A stretch of 64,000 nucleotides of DNA from Primula veris. Lineage: Eukaryota; Streptophyta; Magnoliopsida; Ericales; Primulaceae. Location: contig OY821747.1 of the NCBI GenBank assembly GCA_963682055.1, forward strand, positions 33,292,126-33,356,125, given 5' to 3'. The notes below the pieces were generated by a model. It saw only the letters and a program-made list of their open reading frames with translations. It was not told where the DNA came from and did not search any database. This document shows, one piece after another, positions 1 through 12,489 of this stretch (positions are counted from its first letter, which is position 1; each line of letters opens with the position of its first letter). The position numbers and the translations under genes were made by a program.

Positions 1-3000
1 ATGGAAAATCAAGATAGTCACTTGTATGGATGGATTGCTGATAATCCAGCAACTGGATTTTGGATTATAAGAGCAAGTGATGAGTTCCGTGTTGGTGGCC
101 CTTTTAGGCAAGACCTCACTTGTCACACAGCTGCTACAGCTATTTCGGTAAGGGAGAATCATCGATTAGTACATCAAAATATACTTCATTTTCAAAAACC
201 CGGATTTTCAACTCTTGTTTAACATTTATTACATATAATGCATCATGTAGCATCAAAGTTAAAAAAAAAAAAAAAAAGTAAAAAAAAAGTAGCATCGTGT
301 AGCATATGTAGTAGTATCATACAACACATGTAGTAGCATCATGCAGCAAATGTACTAATCTTTAAAATTGTATTAGAGTACGGATTTTCTTTAATAAGTA
401 CCAATAGTCTTTACATTTTCATCATTTTCCCATACAAAAACATATGTCATAGTCCTGAACCTGGTGACTCTGATTTTTTTATGATATATAGTGTTTGAAT
501 TAGCATTTTTCTCATTAATAGTGAAGTGGCAGTTTCCTGTCACCTGATTAAAAAATTAATTCTGATTGATCACTTAATATGTTAATCAAAGACTTGGACT
601 CTCTCTTGCAACAATTTATTCTCATACTGAACATTGAACATATGTAGTTGGACTTATTATTAAAGTAAATCATTTCAACATTGAACATTTTAGTGGAATG
701 AATGCAGATTGTATATATGTAGTTGTGCAACTGTAAACAATTTTCTCAAAATCGGAATTAAATAACCAACCCCTGAACTGAAGCATGCATATTGTCAAAG
801 GCAAAAGAAAATGCGATTTCCATGTTTTGGCTATTGATCATTCTTAGTAATATAACAATTATATTTCATTTGATGCAGTATTTTATTAGTTCTCATTATG
901 GTAATCGTAATGCTACGATATACCTTAACAACGGGGAGCCATGGAAGAAGGTTTTTGGACCGGTTTTTGTCTATCTAAACTCTGATAAGACTAAGGACCA
1001 TCGTCAAGCACTTTGGAAAAATGCAAAGTATCAGGTACTTAGAACTTAAATATAGCAATGTGAGTTATTCAACATGTGTTAGGATTTTAGTGTATTTTGA
1101 GTCGATCATTGACACCTTCAAAGCGATCCGGATATCTACAATGTTAATGTTAATTATGCATGCATGATTCGTTTTTGTTTATCATCTTCTTCATTTTAGT
1201 GTGAAACTTACGTAATCGCTCATGTTTTATCAGATGTACACCGAAATGAAGAGCTGGCCCTACAGCTTCGCAAGTTCCGTGGACTACACAAAAGCAAATT
1301 CACGTGGATCGTTATCTGGTCAATTACAACTACAGGATAGGTATTTGATAAGATCTTTGTTCTAACTTGATCGATGGGAAATACCCATTATAACATTAAT
1401 AATGAAATGGTTGTATACTTATATAGATCTTATTACACCTAAAATCCAAATCAGAGCAAAAACAAGAAAAAAACAAGAAATAAAACGAAAAACGAACAGG
1501 AGAAGCAAATAAAGGTTAAAATTTTATCAAGTTCGAATGGTTAGGTTTTCGTTAGTTTTCGGTTTTTTCATATGTATTCGAAATTATTTTTTTCGATACT
1601 TTTTTTGTAAATCAATGTACTATTTTATTTCTAAAGTGACTGTTCATAAAAATATGTAAAATTTGACCTTTTATATATATATTTTATGTTTAATTGTTTG
1701 TTTGACAAAATATTAAGGTAGTAATATTAATAAATACTTAAAAAAAATATAAAAGGACAAATTTTACAGATTTTTTTGAACAAACACTTAAGAAATAAAA
1801 TAGTACGTTGATTCAAAAAAATATCGCTTTTTTTTTTTTTACAAATTCATATGAAAAAGCCCGAAAATATGACAAAAACCTGACCATTCGAACTTAATAA
1901 AATTTGAATCCCGGGATATGTAACTAGTAGTACTTCCTATTAGATGATCGTAACATTTCACACCAAGTTTACCAAGACTAAAGTTTTAGCATCCATTTTT
2001 ATTTTTATTTTGATGTTCTAGAGCCTCTCTTTTGGCTATAAAAATATGTTATTATGTTTACTTTATCTCATGTATATTAGTTGTTATTTAATAATTTTTA
2101 TTTATGGTACGAAATTCTTTTATAGACAAAAGTATGGAGATACTTAACACACTCTTGTAGATTTTTTCTTTCAAACTTCTACCCATTCTAGTTTGCCCTT
2201 TTCGTATGTATAGTACACTCATCTTATAGTCGTAATGCAACCCCGAAATTCTTTTTGGAGATAAGGTCAAATCGACGACCAAATTATCATGATTGTGAAT
2301 ATAAATGAGTTGCACTTTAAATTGCCCATCCAGTTTAGGATTTGATTGACCATCATAAACACATAACCATAATATCATTCATTTAAAAATCGCGCTTTAA
2401 AGCGTTAAAAGCATGATAATGCATTTTGCGAAAAGAAATTGCCTACGTTTTTTTTTTTTATTGTTTGGCTGATAAGCGTTAATAGTGTATTTTTTTGCAA
2501 TGTTATCACGTTTTTTGCGCTTCTATCACGCTTTTTGCGCCTTAAAGCACTTGAAGTTTTTTTTTTTTTTTTTTTATCATTATTGGTCAAATAAAGTACG
2601 AAAACGGTGCTGATTTAGGGTTAATAATTTTACAAAAAACATAATTCAAAGCAAATTGTACTACATTTGCTAGTGATACTTAATCGCTCATTTTGAGAAA
2701 CTACAACATTTGAAAATTTGAATTACTAAAAAGACTTAAATCGTTTGTTTTTTTGCTATTTATGAAATATTTTAATTTTTCTTATATAGAAAATAGTAAA
2801 ATCAAGCTTTCAAAATATATATATTAAACATGTATATTTTTTAGATATTTCTAACATGTATATTTTTATACTATAAAAAGTTTACGATTTACGTTTCAAA
2901 TCTACGCGTTTAGCGTATCTCTCGTAAAAACGTTTTGATCAACTTGACGCTTTTTAAAACACTGACCATAACTAGCAATGGGGAGACTATTTAAACCTTT

Positions 3001-5562
3001 AGCCTTAGAGAAGGTAAATAATCAAACATAATAAACCAGAAATAAGTTACAAATAAATACTACTGATATAAAATAGAATAAAATAAAATACTAAGTGACC
3101 CCCCTACTCAGGTAGTCATGTGTGCTGCCGAGCATAATACCCAGGCCAGGTCGGTCTTAATCCGATACTCACATGGCGGCGGCAAGTTTTTTTTTGTTTT
3201 TGAAAGAGAGTCTCTAAATGACTATAGTATGATAGGTATTTAGATAAGATCATAAGCACTTTTAATAGGAACACTCATGTATAAGCACACTTTCTTTTAG
3301 TGAATTGACAACATTGATGAACAACACATAAAGAGGCAATAGCAATCGTATTTCAGAACAATTAAACATGCAGATGCAATTTCTTATACCATAGACTTGC
3401 AAAATGCAAAAGTATTTGTTTTCTCCTTTTAGATATGCTTTCAAGTCCATTCTACCAGCATCTTTTGCTAATGTCGGGTTGGCGCTTCCTGGTAGTTTAG
3501 CGTCATGGGAAACTGAAACCAAGGTTTGCTTCTTCTTTTTTCCTTACATTTCTACTCCAATTTGCGGAAAAAACAATATATTTACATGATTTTTTATTGA
3601 ATTTTTGTTGTTGTTCAAAGGGTTACCAATTTTGGACTAGAGCCGACAAACAAGGAAATTTCGTTATTAATAACGTGAGACCGGGAAGATACAACTTGTA
3701 TGCTTGGGTGCCTGGTTATCATGGAGACTATAGATACAAAAACTCTGTCATAATAAGAGAAGGTTTGTGACTTTTAGAACATGATTTATTTGTTCTTTCC
3801 TAAAATCTTATATGATCTTCCTTATATATTCTAAGTTATTTCTTCTTTTCTATTTACTCGCGGCATTTTGCCTAAAATAACTGAACTTGCATTTCAACAA
3901 GCAAATTTCTACCATCATCTAAGGCACAAATCGTAGGATATCATGCAACTTTTTATAGAAAAATTTACATTAGCAATTAAACATAGCAGCTACTTTTAAG
4001 TGAGTCTAAATGACTAATATAGATAAACCGTGTAGGCTATTCTTATTGGTATTAACTAATATGCAAATTCCGTATTTTACTTTTTATGTTTTTAATAAGA
4101 AAATGCTGTTTGCTTTGAATGCAGGAGGTGTAGTAAAGCTAAACGGATTGGTATTTAACCTTCCAAGATATGGACCATCATTGTGGCATATAGGCTACCC
4201 TGATAGGAGTGCTTCAGAGTTCTACATTCCCGACGTCAATCCGTATTATAAAAACAGTTTATACCTGAATTTTGACAAGTGAGTGAGTATTGATTAATGT
4301 ATTATATAGAACTGTCCAGTAGAATCAAATAATTTATACACAGGCAGCAGTTTTGTTTCTCATTTTATCTCATGATGAATAGATTTTTACTAACACTAAA
4401 CGAAAAATTGCAGGTTTAGGCAGTATGGATTGTGGGAAAGGTATTCAGAGTTATACCCCAAGAATGATCTTACCTTTACTATTGGTTCCAGTAACCATAG
4501 TAGAGATTGGTTTTTCGCTCATGTTCCGAGGTAATTGCGGTCATCTTTTTAAAAAGTCATAATTGATCGAGGGTGATGTGAATCTTATTCGTGAGTGAAA
4601 AAGTAAAAAAATATATATTTTAAATGATATCTAATCAAAAATTTATTAACCCCGTCCTAAATTTTGTGAGTTCAAAGGATATCAAATAACAAGTGATAGA
4701 TAATTTTTTGACAGTTTAATGTATATTGCGAAATTTCAGGAAGACTAAAAATGGGAGATTTGTACCAACAACGTGGAATATCAATTTCCAGCTCAAATCT
4801 GTAGAGAAAAACAAAGATTACTTACTTCGCATTGCCTTTGCCGCGGGTCACATGGGAAACCTGCGAGTAAGATCAATGTGCCTTTAGTTTACTTTACTAC
4901 TTCGTTAACTCATGTCTACAAAATCATTATTAGCCATATTATAACCGAAATTTAACCGTCGATTCGCTAGATGAAAATTTTCAAAATAACAACAGACTTT
5001 ATTAATTTCTATTGATAAAGTGAGGGTCGCTAAATAAATATTTATTTTGTTGCTAAACTGTTTGCAAAAATTCAGTGACACGGACATAAACCAATAAGTG
5101 TATGTGGCTATACTGTAATGATTTCGTTATGATGTCCATTCCATTAGTTTGAATTAAGTAGAAAAAACAGTGGGTAAGCAAGGAGAAGTTAACTGATCAT
5201 GATTATATTTGATTATCGATGACGAAGACAGCAAAGCCACTATCGTATAATTTTCAAAATGAGACTGCAGTGATGCTATAATTCTCAATGTAATTTTACC
5301 GTCTATTAGCTTATCAGTATTCTCTTTCCAGATATATGCCAATAAAAGTCCTCTTATTTTCACAATCGGACAATTCGGCAGAGATAATGCAATAGCAAGG
5401 CATGGAATACATGGTCTCTATCACTCGGTTGATATAAGAATACCGAGTGCAAGTCTTGTGGTTGGGAACAATACTATTCATCTTTATCTAGAAAATTATG
5501 GTAATTATTTAACCGGATACATGTATGATTACATTCGTTTAGAAGGGCCTCCAAAATTATGA
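1..5562 (+). CDS. Rhamnogalacturonan endolyase, copy A (3' part, intact exons)
   Basis: The enzyme family (PL4) cleaves the rhamnogalacturonan-I backbone of pectin by beta-elimination in the cell wall. Visible exons: 1-147 (exon starts before the window), 879-1034, 1234-1340, 3433-3523, 3621-3762, 4125-4278, 4414-4530, 4740-4866, 5332-5562 (TGA 5560-5562). All have GT/AG borders and consistent phases, with no stop or frameshift. The parts cover the end of the catalytic domain, the fn3-like domain (motif LPGSLASWETETKGYQFWT across exons 4-5) and the C-terminal CBM-like domain (RDWFFAHVPR; GRDNAIARHGIHGLYH). A 2.1-kb intron (1341-3432) carries a MITE-like repeat. By comparison with copy B the full protein would be about 658 aa. 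Its 5' exons and promoter lie outside the window, so overall integrity is inferred only for this part. Confidence 0.9.
2385..2962. repeat. MITE-like AT-rich repeat in RGL-A intron
   Basis: An AT-rich block with GCGCTTT/AAAGCG inverted motifs near its left end and CGCTTTTTAAAACAC at its right end. The same sequence occurs in the matching intron of copy B (about 46809-47372) and, diverged, at 36329-36800, where the left end GTGTTTTAAAAAGCG is the inverse of this right end. That fits terminal inverted repeats of a non-autonomous DNA transposon. No coding capacity is visible and the superfamily is not assigned. Confidence 0.6.
3095..3190. other. GC-rich island inside RGL-A intron
   Basis: About 95 bases that are much richer in G and C than the surrounding intron, ending in GGCGGCGGCAAG followed by a T run. 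It is kept in copy B at about 47503-47600. I see no clear pol III A/B boxes and no ORF. It could be a short inserted element such as a SINE fragment; origin unknown. Confidence 0.35.
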
Positions 5563-6051
5563 AAGATTTCCTTTGTTGAATTCGACCAACAAATCGCGGG
5601 CATAGATGTCGTGCCATATACGAATTTCAGACTTTACGAACAAGTGACGCGCGCTGTTGCAAAAATTTAGTCATATTTGTTGAGAAAATCAGCATGTATG
5701 GCAGATAATATTTATATCCTTCTTCTAATGTGGTCTAATATATATATTTCTTCTATTGTTGCCTTTTGTTTGTTCCCTTGGCTCAGAATGCTTGTTAATT
5801 AATGTTCATGTTCGGTTATAAACGTCTATGTAAATACAGTAAAACCACTTTAAATTAACACTTTTGGAACCATAGATTATTATTAATTTAGAGAGTTATT
5901 AATTAATCAATAAATTAATTATTTGTTATTTTAAAGAGGTTTTTACTGATTTAATAAATATACTTGTTAATAAAATGAAAATAGTTACACATTACTAGTT
6001 AGATAAATAGTATTTTACTTTTATAGCTTATAAATGCAACTATTATATTTA
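5563..6051. other. RGL-A 3' flank, no gene seen
   Basis: AT-rich sequence downstream of the RGL-A stop codon, matched at 58949-59410 in copy B. It presumably includes the 3' UTR. I see no ORF or RNA gene. Confidence 0.5.
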
Positions 6052-6433
6052 GAGTCCAAATCTTCTACCCCATAATTTGTACCCCATTTCGTGTCCCCTT
6101 AGCTATTTTTGTTCAAATTTTAAATTTTTAGAACTTTTTCGTTATGTTTATAAACTGTTACAACGTATTCTACACATATTTCATAATATTGGAACATTGT
6201 TGAGTTACATTATTTTTTTTGGATTTTATATTTAATTTACACTAGTTCTTATTTAATTCCAAAATAAAACATATTTGAATTTTTCTTAAGAAAAAAATTA
6301 TTGAAATGTATTGATACATGTCTAATTGTAATTGTAGTAGTTTTCTAAAAAAAAACTAATAACTATTTTGAGTTTAAAAATCAATTGGACACGAAATAAC
6401 GTATAAAACTATAAGATAGAAGATTTGGACTCC
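6052..6433. mobile_element. MITE with 16-bp terminal inverted repeats, copy A only
   Basis: The left end GAGTCCAAATCTTCTA and right end TAGAAGATTTGGACTC are exact inverted repeats. The flanks carry TATATTTA on both sides (6044-6051 and 6434-6441), an 8-bp target duplication of the kind hAT-type elements make. Copy B has the empty site near 59405. The interior of about 350 bp has no ORF. A diverged relative lies at about 32976-33345. Confidence 0.8.
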
Positions 6434-6476
6434 TATATTTATTAAATGCAACCCTATCTAAAAAATATATTTAATG

Positions 6477-6848
6477 GTCAAGTAATGTTGCAACCTCAGT
6501 TGCAACCACAGTTCCAACCTGCTATTCTGCAGGATTCTGTCTTGTTTTGTAAATCTGCATAACTACTCTTTAATTATAATTATTTGTTTTAAAGTATGCA
6601 GGATATATTCTCATATGATCCTAAAGGTTTAGTATGCGTTTATTGAGAATATCAAAATGGTAAGGAAAGATTTCCTAAAAGATATAAAGAGATTAGTTAT
6701 GTTTCCTTTACATAGATAAATCTATATCTCTATTCTTATGCAAATCTTTATCACTTGTTTCAATCTTTGTTACTTATCAATTCAGTATGATATGTTTAAA
6801 ATTGAATGAATTATGGAGTTAATGTTTCATATGTATATTTAAAGATAT
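6477..6848 (+). repeat. Sirevirus 5' LTR, left-truncated first part
   Basis: Matches the 3' LTR from about 26617 onward; roughly the first 206 bases of the LTR (26411-26616) are missing. The left junction is in TCAA, shared by the genomic flank (TGGTCAA, also in copy B) and the LTR (TCAAGTAATG), so a microhomology-type deletion probably removed the LTR start and the adjoining RLK-A promoter. It ends at the LINE target site. Confidence 0.85.
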
Positions 6849-6907
6849 ACAACAAAAAACCCTAGAGAGAGAGACGACTAGGGTGAATAACCCTAGCCGC
6901 CGTAACT

Positions 6908-8392
6908 ATGGAAAATCTCGACAAAACCTCCCCAGCCGTTCCAAATAGACAGCTAATGCCGCCAGACCCAACCCCTACGAAATCTTTTGCGTCAGTGGTA
7001 AGCGCATCTCCTAAAAAAACCGAAATACCACTAAAAGAAGTTGGCTCTTATAAAGGTGAACCATTAATACAATTCTCTATGAAAGAAATCAATCAGCTTG
7101 CTGAACCTTTTAAATATACAATAGTTGGTAAATTCACTCATGGTAAACCAGAGATAGCAGTTATAAGAAAACTATTTGGGAAGTTAGAATTAAAAGCTAT
7201 ATGTAACATAGGAATTCTGGATCATAAACATGTTCTTATTCGCTGCTTTCATGAAGAAGATTTCACCAGAATCTGGTTAAAACATATTTGGTATATAGAG
7301 GATTATCCTATGAGGGTTTTTAAATGGACTTATAATTTTGATCCAGAAGTAGAAACATCATTATCACCAGTATGGATAAATCTGCCAAAACTGCCTATTC
7401 ATTTATACAACACATCTAGTATATATTCAATTGCAAGTGCTTTTGGTAAGCCTCTTAGGGTTGATGAACCTACTTCTAAACTTACTAGACCTAGTTTAGC
7501 TCGTATCTGTGTTGAAATAGACCTAAAAACAGAGCTGTTAGAACGTGTAAGGATTGGCTATGGTGAAGAAGAGGGTTTCTGGCAGTATTGTAAATATGAA
7601 GACTTACATGAATACTGTAAATTCTGCTCTAAACAAGGTCATAAAGAAAAAGAATGCAAATTCAAAAATACAGAGCTAGTAGTGGATAATAAAAAGGGTA
7701 ATAGAAGAGAAGAAATTATTAACAAACAGCAGCCAAAGAACAAGGAGAAAGAGGCCATATTACATAAACCAACTCAGGATAAAGAGACAATCGCATACAA
7801 GTCTTTTAAGGATATTAAAGGAAAGAAAGAAAGTACAAAAGAGTGGGTGTACAGAGCCAAGTTTCATGCACAGCAGCAGTCTACAGTAGTTGATATTCTG
7901 AATGGTAAGAGGGGATCCCCTGCAAAACAGAAACAAGACTCAGTTATAGTGCATATAGAAGATGAGGACATAGAAGAAAAAGCTGATGAAGAAATTTTAT
8001 GTGATCCTGAGGTTGCTATCAATAAAGAGAAAAGTTCTGAGTTATCTGCTGAAGATATTAGAGCTGTTAAAATTGGTGAAAAAGAGAGTATGGCCATAGT
8101 GTCTTATCAAGATATTAGTGCTATTAACAATAGTTTTTTAATTACAGAAGTTATAGAAAAGAGTTCAATTGGTAATAATGAAGATGAAAGAGCAAGTAAA
8201 AAGCTAGTTGAAGACCAAGAGTTGGAAGTTATGAATGAAGAAGAAAATGTATGGGAACTTCAACTCACAAAGAGTCAGCAAAAGAAGATAAAAAAGATAG
8301 AAATGGCAAAGAAGAAGAGTCAAGAAAAAGAAAGCTTAATGAAGCTAAGATCAGCCTCTAATGTAGGGGATAGGAAAAGGTATAATCAATGA
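6908..8392 (+). CDS. LINE ORF1: DUF4283 / zinc-knuckle nucleic-acid-binding protein
   Basis: A 494-aa open frame. ORF1 proteins of plant LINEs bind the element RNA in the ribonucleoprotein particle. Residues about 60-200 resemble the DUF4283 region, with the typical VWINLPKLPIHLYN stretch. A CCHC knuckle CKFCSKQGHKEKEC lies near residue 238. The C-terminal half is highly charged (Lys/Glu rich). The stop overlaps the ORF2 start in an ATGA tetranucleotide (8389-8392), which suggests ORF2 is made by termination-reinitiation. No disruption is seen, unlike ORF2. Confidence 0.9.
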   Translation: MENLDKTSPAVPNRQLMPPDPTPTKSFASVVSASPKKTEIPLKEVGSYKGEPLIQFSMKEINQLAEPFKYTIVGKFTHGKPEIAVIRKLFGKLELKAICNIGILDHKHVLIRCFHEEDFTRIWLKHIWYIEDYPMRVFKWTYNFDPEVETSLSPVWINLPKLPIHLYNTSSIYSIASAFGKPLRVDEPTSKLTRPSLARICVEIDLKTELLERVRIGYGEEEGFWQYCKYEDLHEYCKFCSKQGHKEKECKFKNTELVVDNKKGNRREEIINKQQPKNKEKEAILHKPTQDKETIAYKSFKDIKGKKESTKEWVYRAKFHAQQQSTVVDILNGKRGSPAKQKQDSVIVHIEDEDIEEKADEEILCDPEVAINKEKSSELSAEDIRAVKIGEKESMAIVSYQDISAINNSFLITEVIEKSSIGNNEDERASKKLVEDQELEVMNEEENVWELQLTKSQQKKIKKIEMAKKKSQEKESLMKLRSASNVGDRKRYNQ

Positions 8393-11300
8393 TTAAGGCC
8401 CTAGTCTGGAATGTGAGGGGTATTGGGAATAAAGCTACGTTAAGAAGAATTAAAAAGCTATGTCTTATAAATAAAATAGTACTATTGATTTGTATAGAGC
8501 CTATGGTGCAGAGGGATAAAATTGAACTTTATAAAAGAAAAATAGGGTTTGATAATGTGTTTGCTCATGCTGGGAATAAAATTTGGATTTTTTCTAATGA
8601 TGATTTAGAAGTAAAAGTGGGCTCAGAGGGTTGTCAATGTATTAATCTTGAAGTTAAGCTGTGGAAGTCTGTTCTTCAAATCACAGCTGTGTATGCTAAG
8701 TGTACAGTTCAAGAAAGGAAGGATTTGTGGCAATTTTTGGAAAATTCTAAGACTACTAATCCTTGGTTAATAGTTGGGGATTTTAATACAGTTTCTAAAG
8801 AGGAAGATAAAATTGGAGGGTTAGACATTAATATTAATGGTGCTAATGATTATTTGGAATGTCTGGATAAGTGTGGGGTGTATGAGTTGAATTTTTTGGG
8901 ATCTAGGTTCACTTGGTGGAATAAAAGAGAAGGTGATAATTTGATTATGGAGAGAATTGATAAAGCTTGTGTAAATTCTAATTGTTCTGATATATTTCAA
9001 AGTATATCACTAGAGCATCTATCTAAAGTTAATTCTGATCATAGTCCATTATTACTTACATTTAATATTGAGGGGGATAATAATGTCAGAAGGTTTATTT
9101 TTCAGAAATTCTGGTTATCACATCATGGTTTTAAAAATATCCTAACTGAAAATTGGGTGCATTATAAAGAAGGCAATGCTCTGTTCTCTTTGGTGCAGAA
9201 TTTAAAAAGAATAAGGAAAATACTATCTAGCTGGAGTAAAGTTACCTTTGGAAATATTTTTCAGAGAGTAATTGATGCTGAAGATTTGGTGATGGGTGCA
9301 GAACAACTATTTGAAATAGATCCATCTCCTGAAAAAAGAAGTGAGGTAAACAGATTAAAAGCTGAGCTTAATTATAGACTCAAAATGGAAGAAGAATTCT
9401 GGGAACAAAAGGCCAATTTAAAGTGGGTACTTGAGGGTGATGCTAATACTAAATTCTATCATGGGGTGGTAAAAAAAAAAGAAGGAAAAGTTCTATACAC
9501 AGTATTATTGATGATAATGGGCAGGAGTTAACATCAAAAGAGGATATTCAAAAGGAAGCTGTTTCTTATTTTCAAAAACTTCTAGCTGCTAATAATTCCA
9601 ATGGCTATAGGTATAAATCTTTGGATGCTATTCCAAAGTGTGTTACTGTACAGGAAAATGAAAGTTTAATAAGAGAAATTACTTTGGAAGAAGTCAAGAC
9701 AGCAGTTTGGGATTTAAAGAAAAGCAGTGCACCAGGAATTGATGGCTTTAATGGCCTTTTCTTTACTTTTAGCTGGGATGTTATTGGGGAGGATCTATTG
9801 AAGGCAGTACAACAATTCTTTGCAGGATTTGAAATTCCAAATGCTATGTCTACTACACTTATTGCTCTTATTCCTAAAAAAGCTAATACAGATAAGTTTT
9901 CTGACTTCAGACCTATTAGTTTGTGTACCTTCTGTAACAAAGTTATTTCTAAAATAATGTCTACTAGACTTTCTACTGTCTTACCTAATATTATTTCAGA
10001 AAATCAAAGTGGCTTTGTGAAAAATAGGGACATTATAGATAACATTCTTTTATCTCAAGAATTTATCTCTACTCTGAACAAAAAAAACAGTGGGAATAAT
10101 ATAGCTATAAAACTGGATATGAAAAAAGCTTATGACAAGATCTCTTGGCATTTCATTGTCAGTGTTCTTAGAAAGCTTGGTTTCTCAGAGATTTGGATAG
10201 ACAGGATTTGGAGGATTATTTCTGGTAATGGTATTTCTATATTGGTAAATGGTGCTTCTACTGGTTACTTTAAACCTACAAATGGACTTAGACAGGGAGA
10301 TCCTATATCATCTAGTCTATTCATTCTATGCTCAGAGGTGTTGACAAGAAATCTTAATAATCTGATCAATAAGAAAAGCTGGAAATCTTTCAAAGCAGCT
10401 ATTGGAACTCCTATTATTACCCATTTGGCTTTTGCAGATGACATTATTATTTTCAGTGGTGTTAATATCAATTCTATCAAGCATATTCAAAGGGTACTTC
10501 AACAGTATACTATGGATTCAGGCCAGGAGGTAAACTTAGATAAGAGCTTCATGTATTTATCTAAGGGAGTTACAGATAAACAGAAAGAGGCAGTTAGCAG
10601 TATTCTGAATATATCAGTTAAAAAGCCTCCTTTCACTTATTTAGGGTGTAAACTATATTCTGGGCATAAAAAGTGTTTATTATATCATGAACTTATTATC
10701 AAAGTAAGAAGTAAGCTATCAGGCTGGAAAACTCAATATTTAAATATGGGGGGGCAAATTGTTACTGGCCAAACATGTTCTGCAAACAATTCCTATTTAT
10801 ACTATGGCTGCTCTAAATCCTCCTAAAATGGTGCTAAGAAAGATAGATAAGATAATAGCAAATTTTATCTGGGGAAATTCCAGTGGTAAATCTAAATATC
10901 ATTGGGTTAATTGGAGAAAAGTTTGTAGACCTACAAATGAAGGTGGTCTAGGTTTGAGGAGTTTTCAAGATATTTCTGAGGCTTTTGCACTTAAACTCTG
11001 GTGGAAGTTAAGAACTAAAAATTCATTATGGGCACAGTATATGAGGGCAAGATATTGTAAAAGAAAGCACCCTAACGAGATTAGTGTTACTAAAGGTACA
11101 AATACTTGGTCTAGAATGGTACAGGTTAGAGATGTTGCTGAAAACTACATTCTTTGGTTGGTTGGGAAGGGTGAAGTTTCAGTGAATCTTGATAATTGGG
11201 TTGGGAAATGGTCAATAAAAGATCCTAATATAGATAATAATATGCTTTTGTCAAGACTTATTACAAATGGTGAGTGGAACTATGAAGCTATTACAGCAAT

Positions 11301-12489
11301 TATACCTAGTGATAAACAGGGTCTATTTACTTCTAACTTAATTTATCAAAAGAATGAAGCAGATAAAGCTATTTGGATGGATGACATTTATGGTGAATTC
11401 ACATTTAAATCTGCCTGGAATATTGTGAGAAAGAAGTATACAAAAAACTGGATATATGATATGATTTGGGATAGAATGATACATTTGAAGATCTCTTGCT
11501 TTGCTTGGAAGTATGTCAATAAAGCAGTTTCAGTGGACCTTGCTGTCCAAAAGCTTGGTATTCAACTAGCCTCTGTATGTGAATGCTGTAGGAAAAATGA
11601 AGAAAGTTTAGAACATTTGTTGAGTACAGGTGGGGTTGCTATGGAAGTATGGAAGTATTTTGCTCAGTTTTTTGGAGTAACACATAATGTTTTGACAGTA
11701 AAAGGGAGGTTCATTACTTGGTGGCTTCATGATAGTAAAAGTTTCCAACTAGAAAGAAAGATTATAAAGTTGCTTCCTGTGTACGCTATTTGGTCCATTT
11801 GGAAAGCTAGATGTGCTAGTAAATTTGATAATAAAGGTATGCTGGCTCAATATATCGTTTTGGACATAAAAAGATTAATTCAGTCATATTCTCAATAAGA
11901 CAACAGCTTCCCTAAAAAGTGGAATTGGGAAGATATAGGCCTGTTAAAATCAATCAAGAATGGGAAAAAAGCTAGGGTTGTGAAGTGGGAAAATCCCCCA
12001 AGTGGTTTTATGAAATTAAATACAGATGGCTGTTTTAAAAGCGCCATAAATTCTAGTGGTGTTGGTGGTGTTCTTAGGGATTATAAAGGTAAATTCTTGC
12101 AAGGTTTTTATGGTAAAATAAATAGCATTTCTGGACTGGAAGCTGAAGCAAGTGCTATACTACAAAGAATTACAGTGGTAAATTCAACAAATATCATTAT
12201 TGAAAGTGACTGTCAACAAATTATAAATATCTTAACTGAGAAGAGCAAAAGTCCTTGGAAAGTAAAAAAGTTAATCAACAATATACAGAATAAATTGAAG
12301 GAGGGTGCTTATCTGATGCAGTATGTGGAAAGAGAGGCTGATACAGGAGCGGATCTATTGGCAAACATGGGATGTACAAACGATCCTTTTATCTCAGATA
12401 ACATATGTGATTTTCCCAGTAAATTGCGAAGTATTTTGTGGTTGGAAGAGAAGGGATTGCCTTATGTTCGCATGCGAAATGAAGGATGA
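8389..12489 (+). pseudogene. LINE ORF2: endonuclease, reverse transcriptase, zf-RVT, RNase H (disrupted)
   Basis: The apurinic-like endonuclease occupies about 8389-9090 (WNVRGIGNK start, VGDFNT, SDHSPLLL). The reverse transcriptase spans about 9690-10640 (NGLRQGDPISSSLF, LAFADD). A zinc-binding reverse-transcriptase-associated region covers about 11390-11700, and RNase H about 11995-12390 (LNTDGCF, ESDCQ). Three breaks are visible: a frameshift at the A10 run 9471-9480, a frameshift at the G7 run 10748-10754 and a stop TAA at 11896-11898. Two of the three fall in homopolymers, so some could be sequencing errors. As given, the element cannot make a full ORF2 protein. Confidence 0.92.

Noticed and set aside
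2088..2590. Minus-strand ORFs in the RGL-A intron (also 46512-46802)
   Set aside because: Intronic AT-rich and MITE-like sequence; shared between copies only through the duplication.
3095..3190. tRNA gene or tRNA-derived SINE
   Set aside because: No recognisable A and B boxes or cloverleaf on either strand; kept only as an unexplained GC-rich island.
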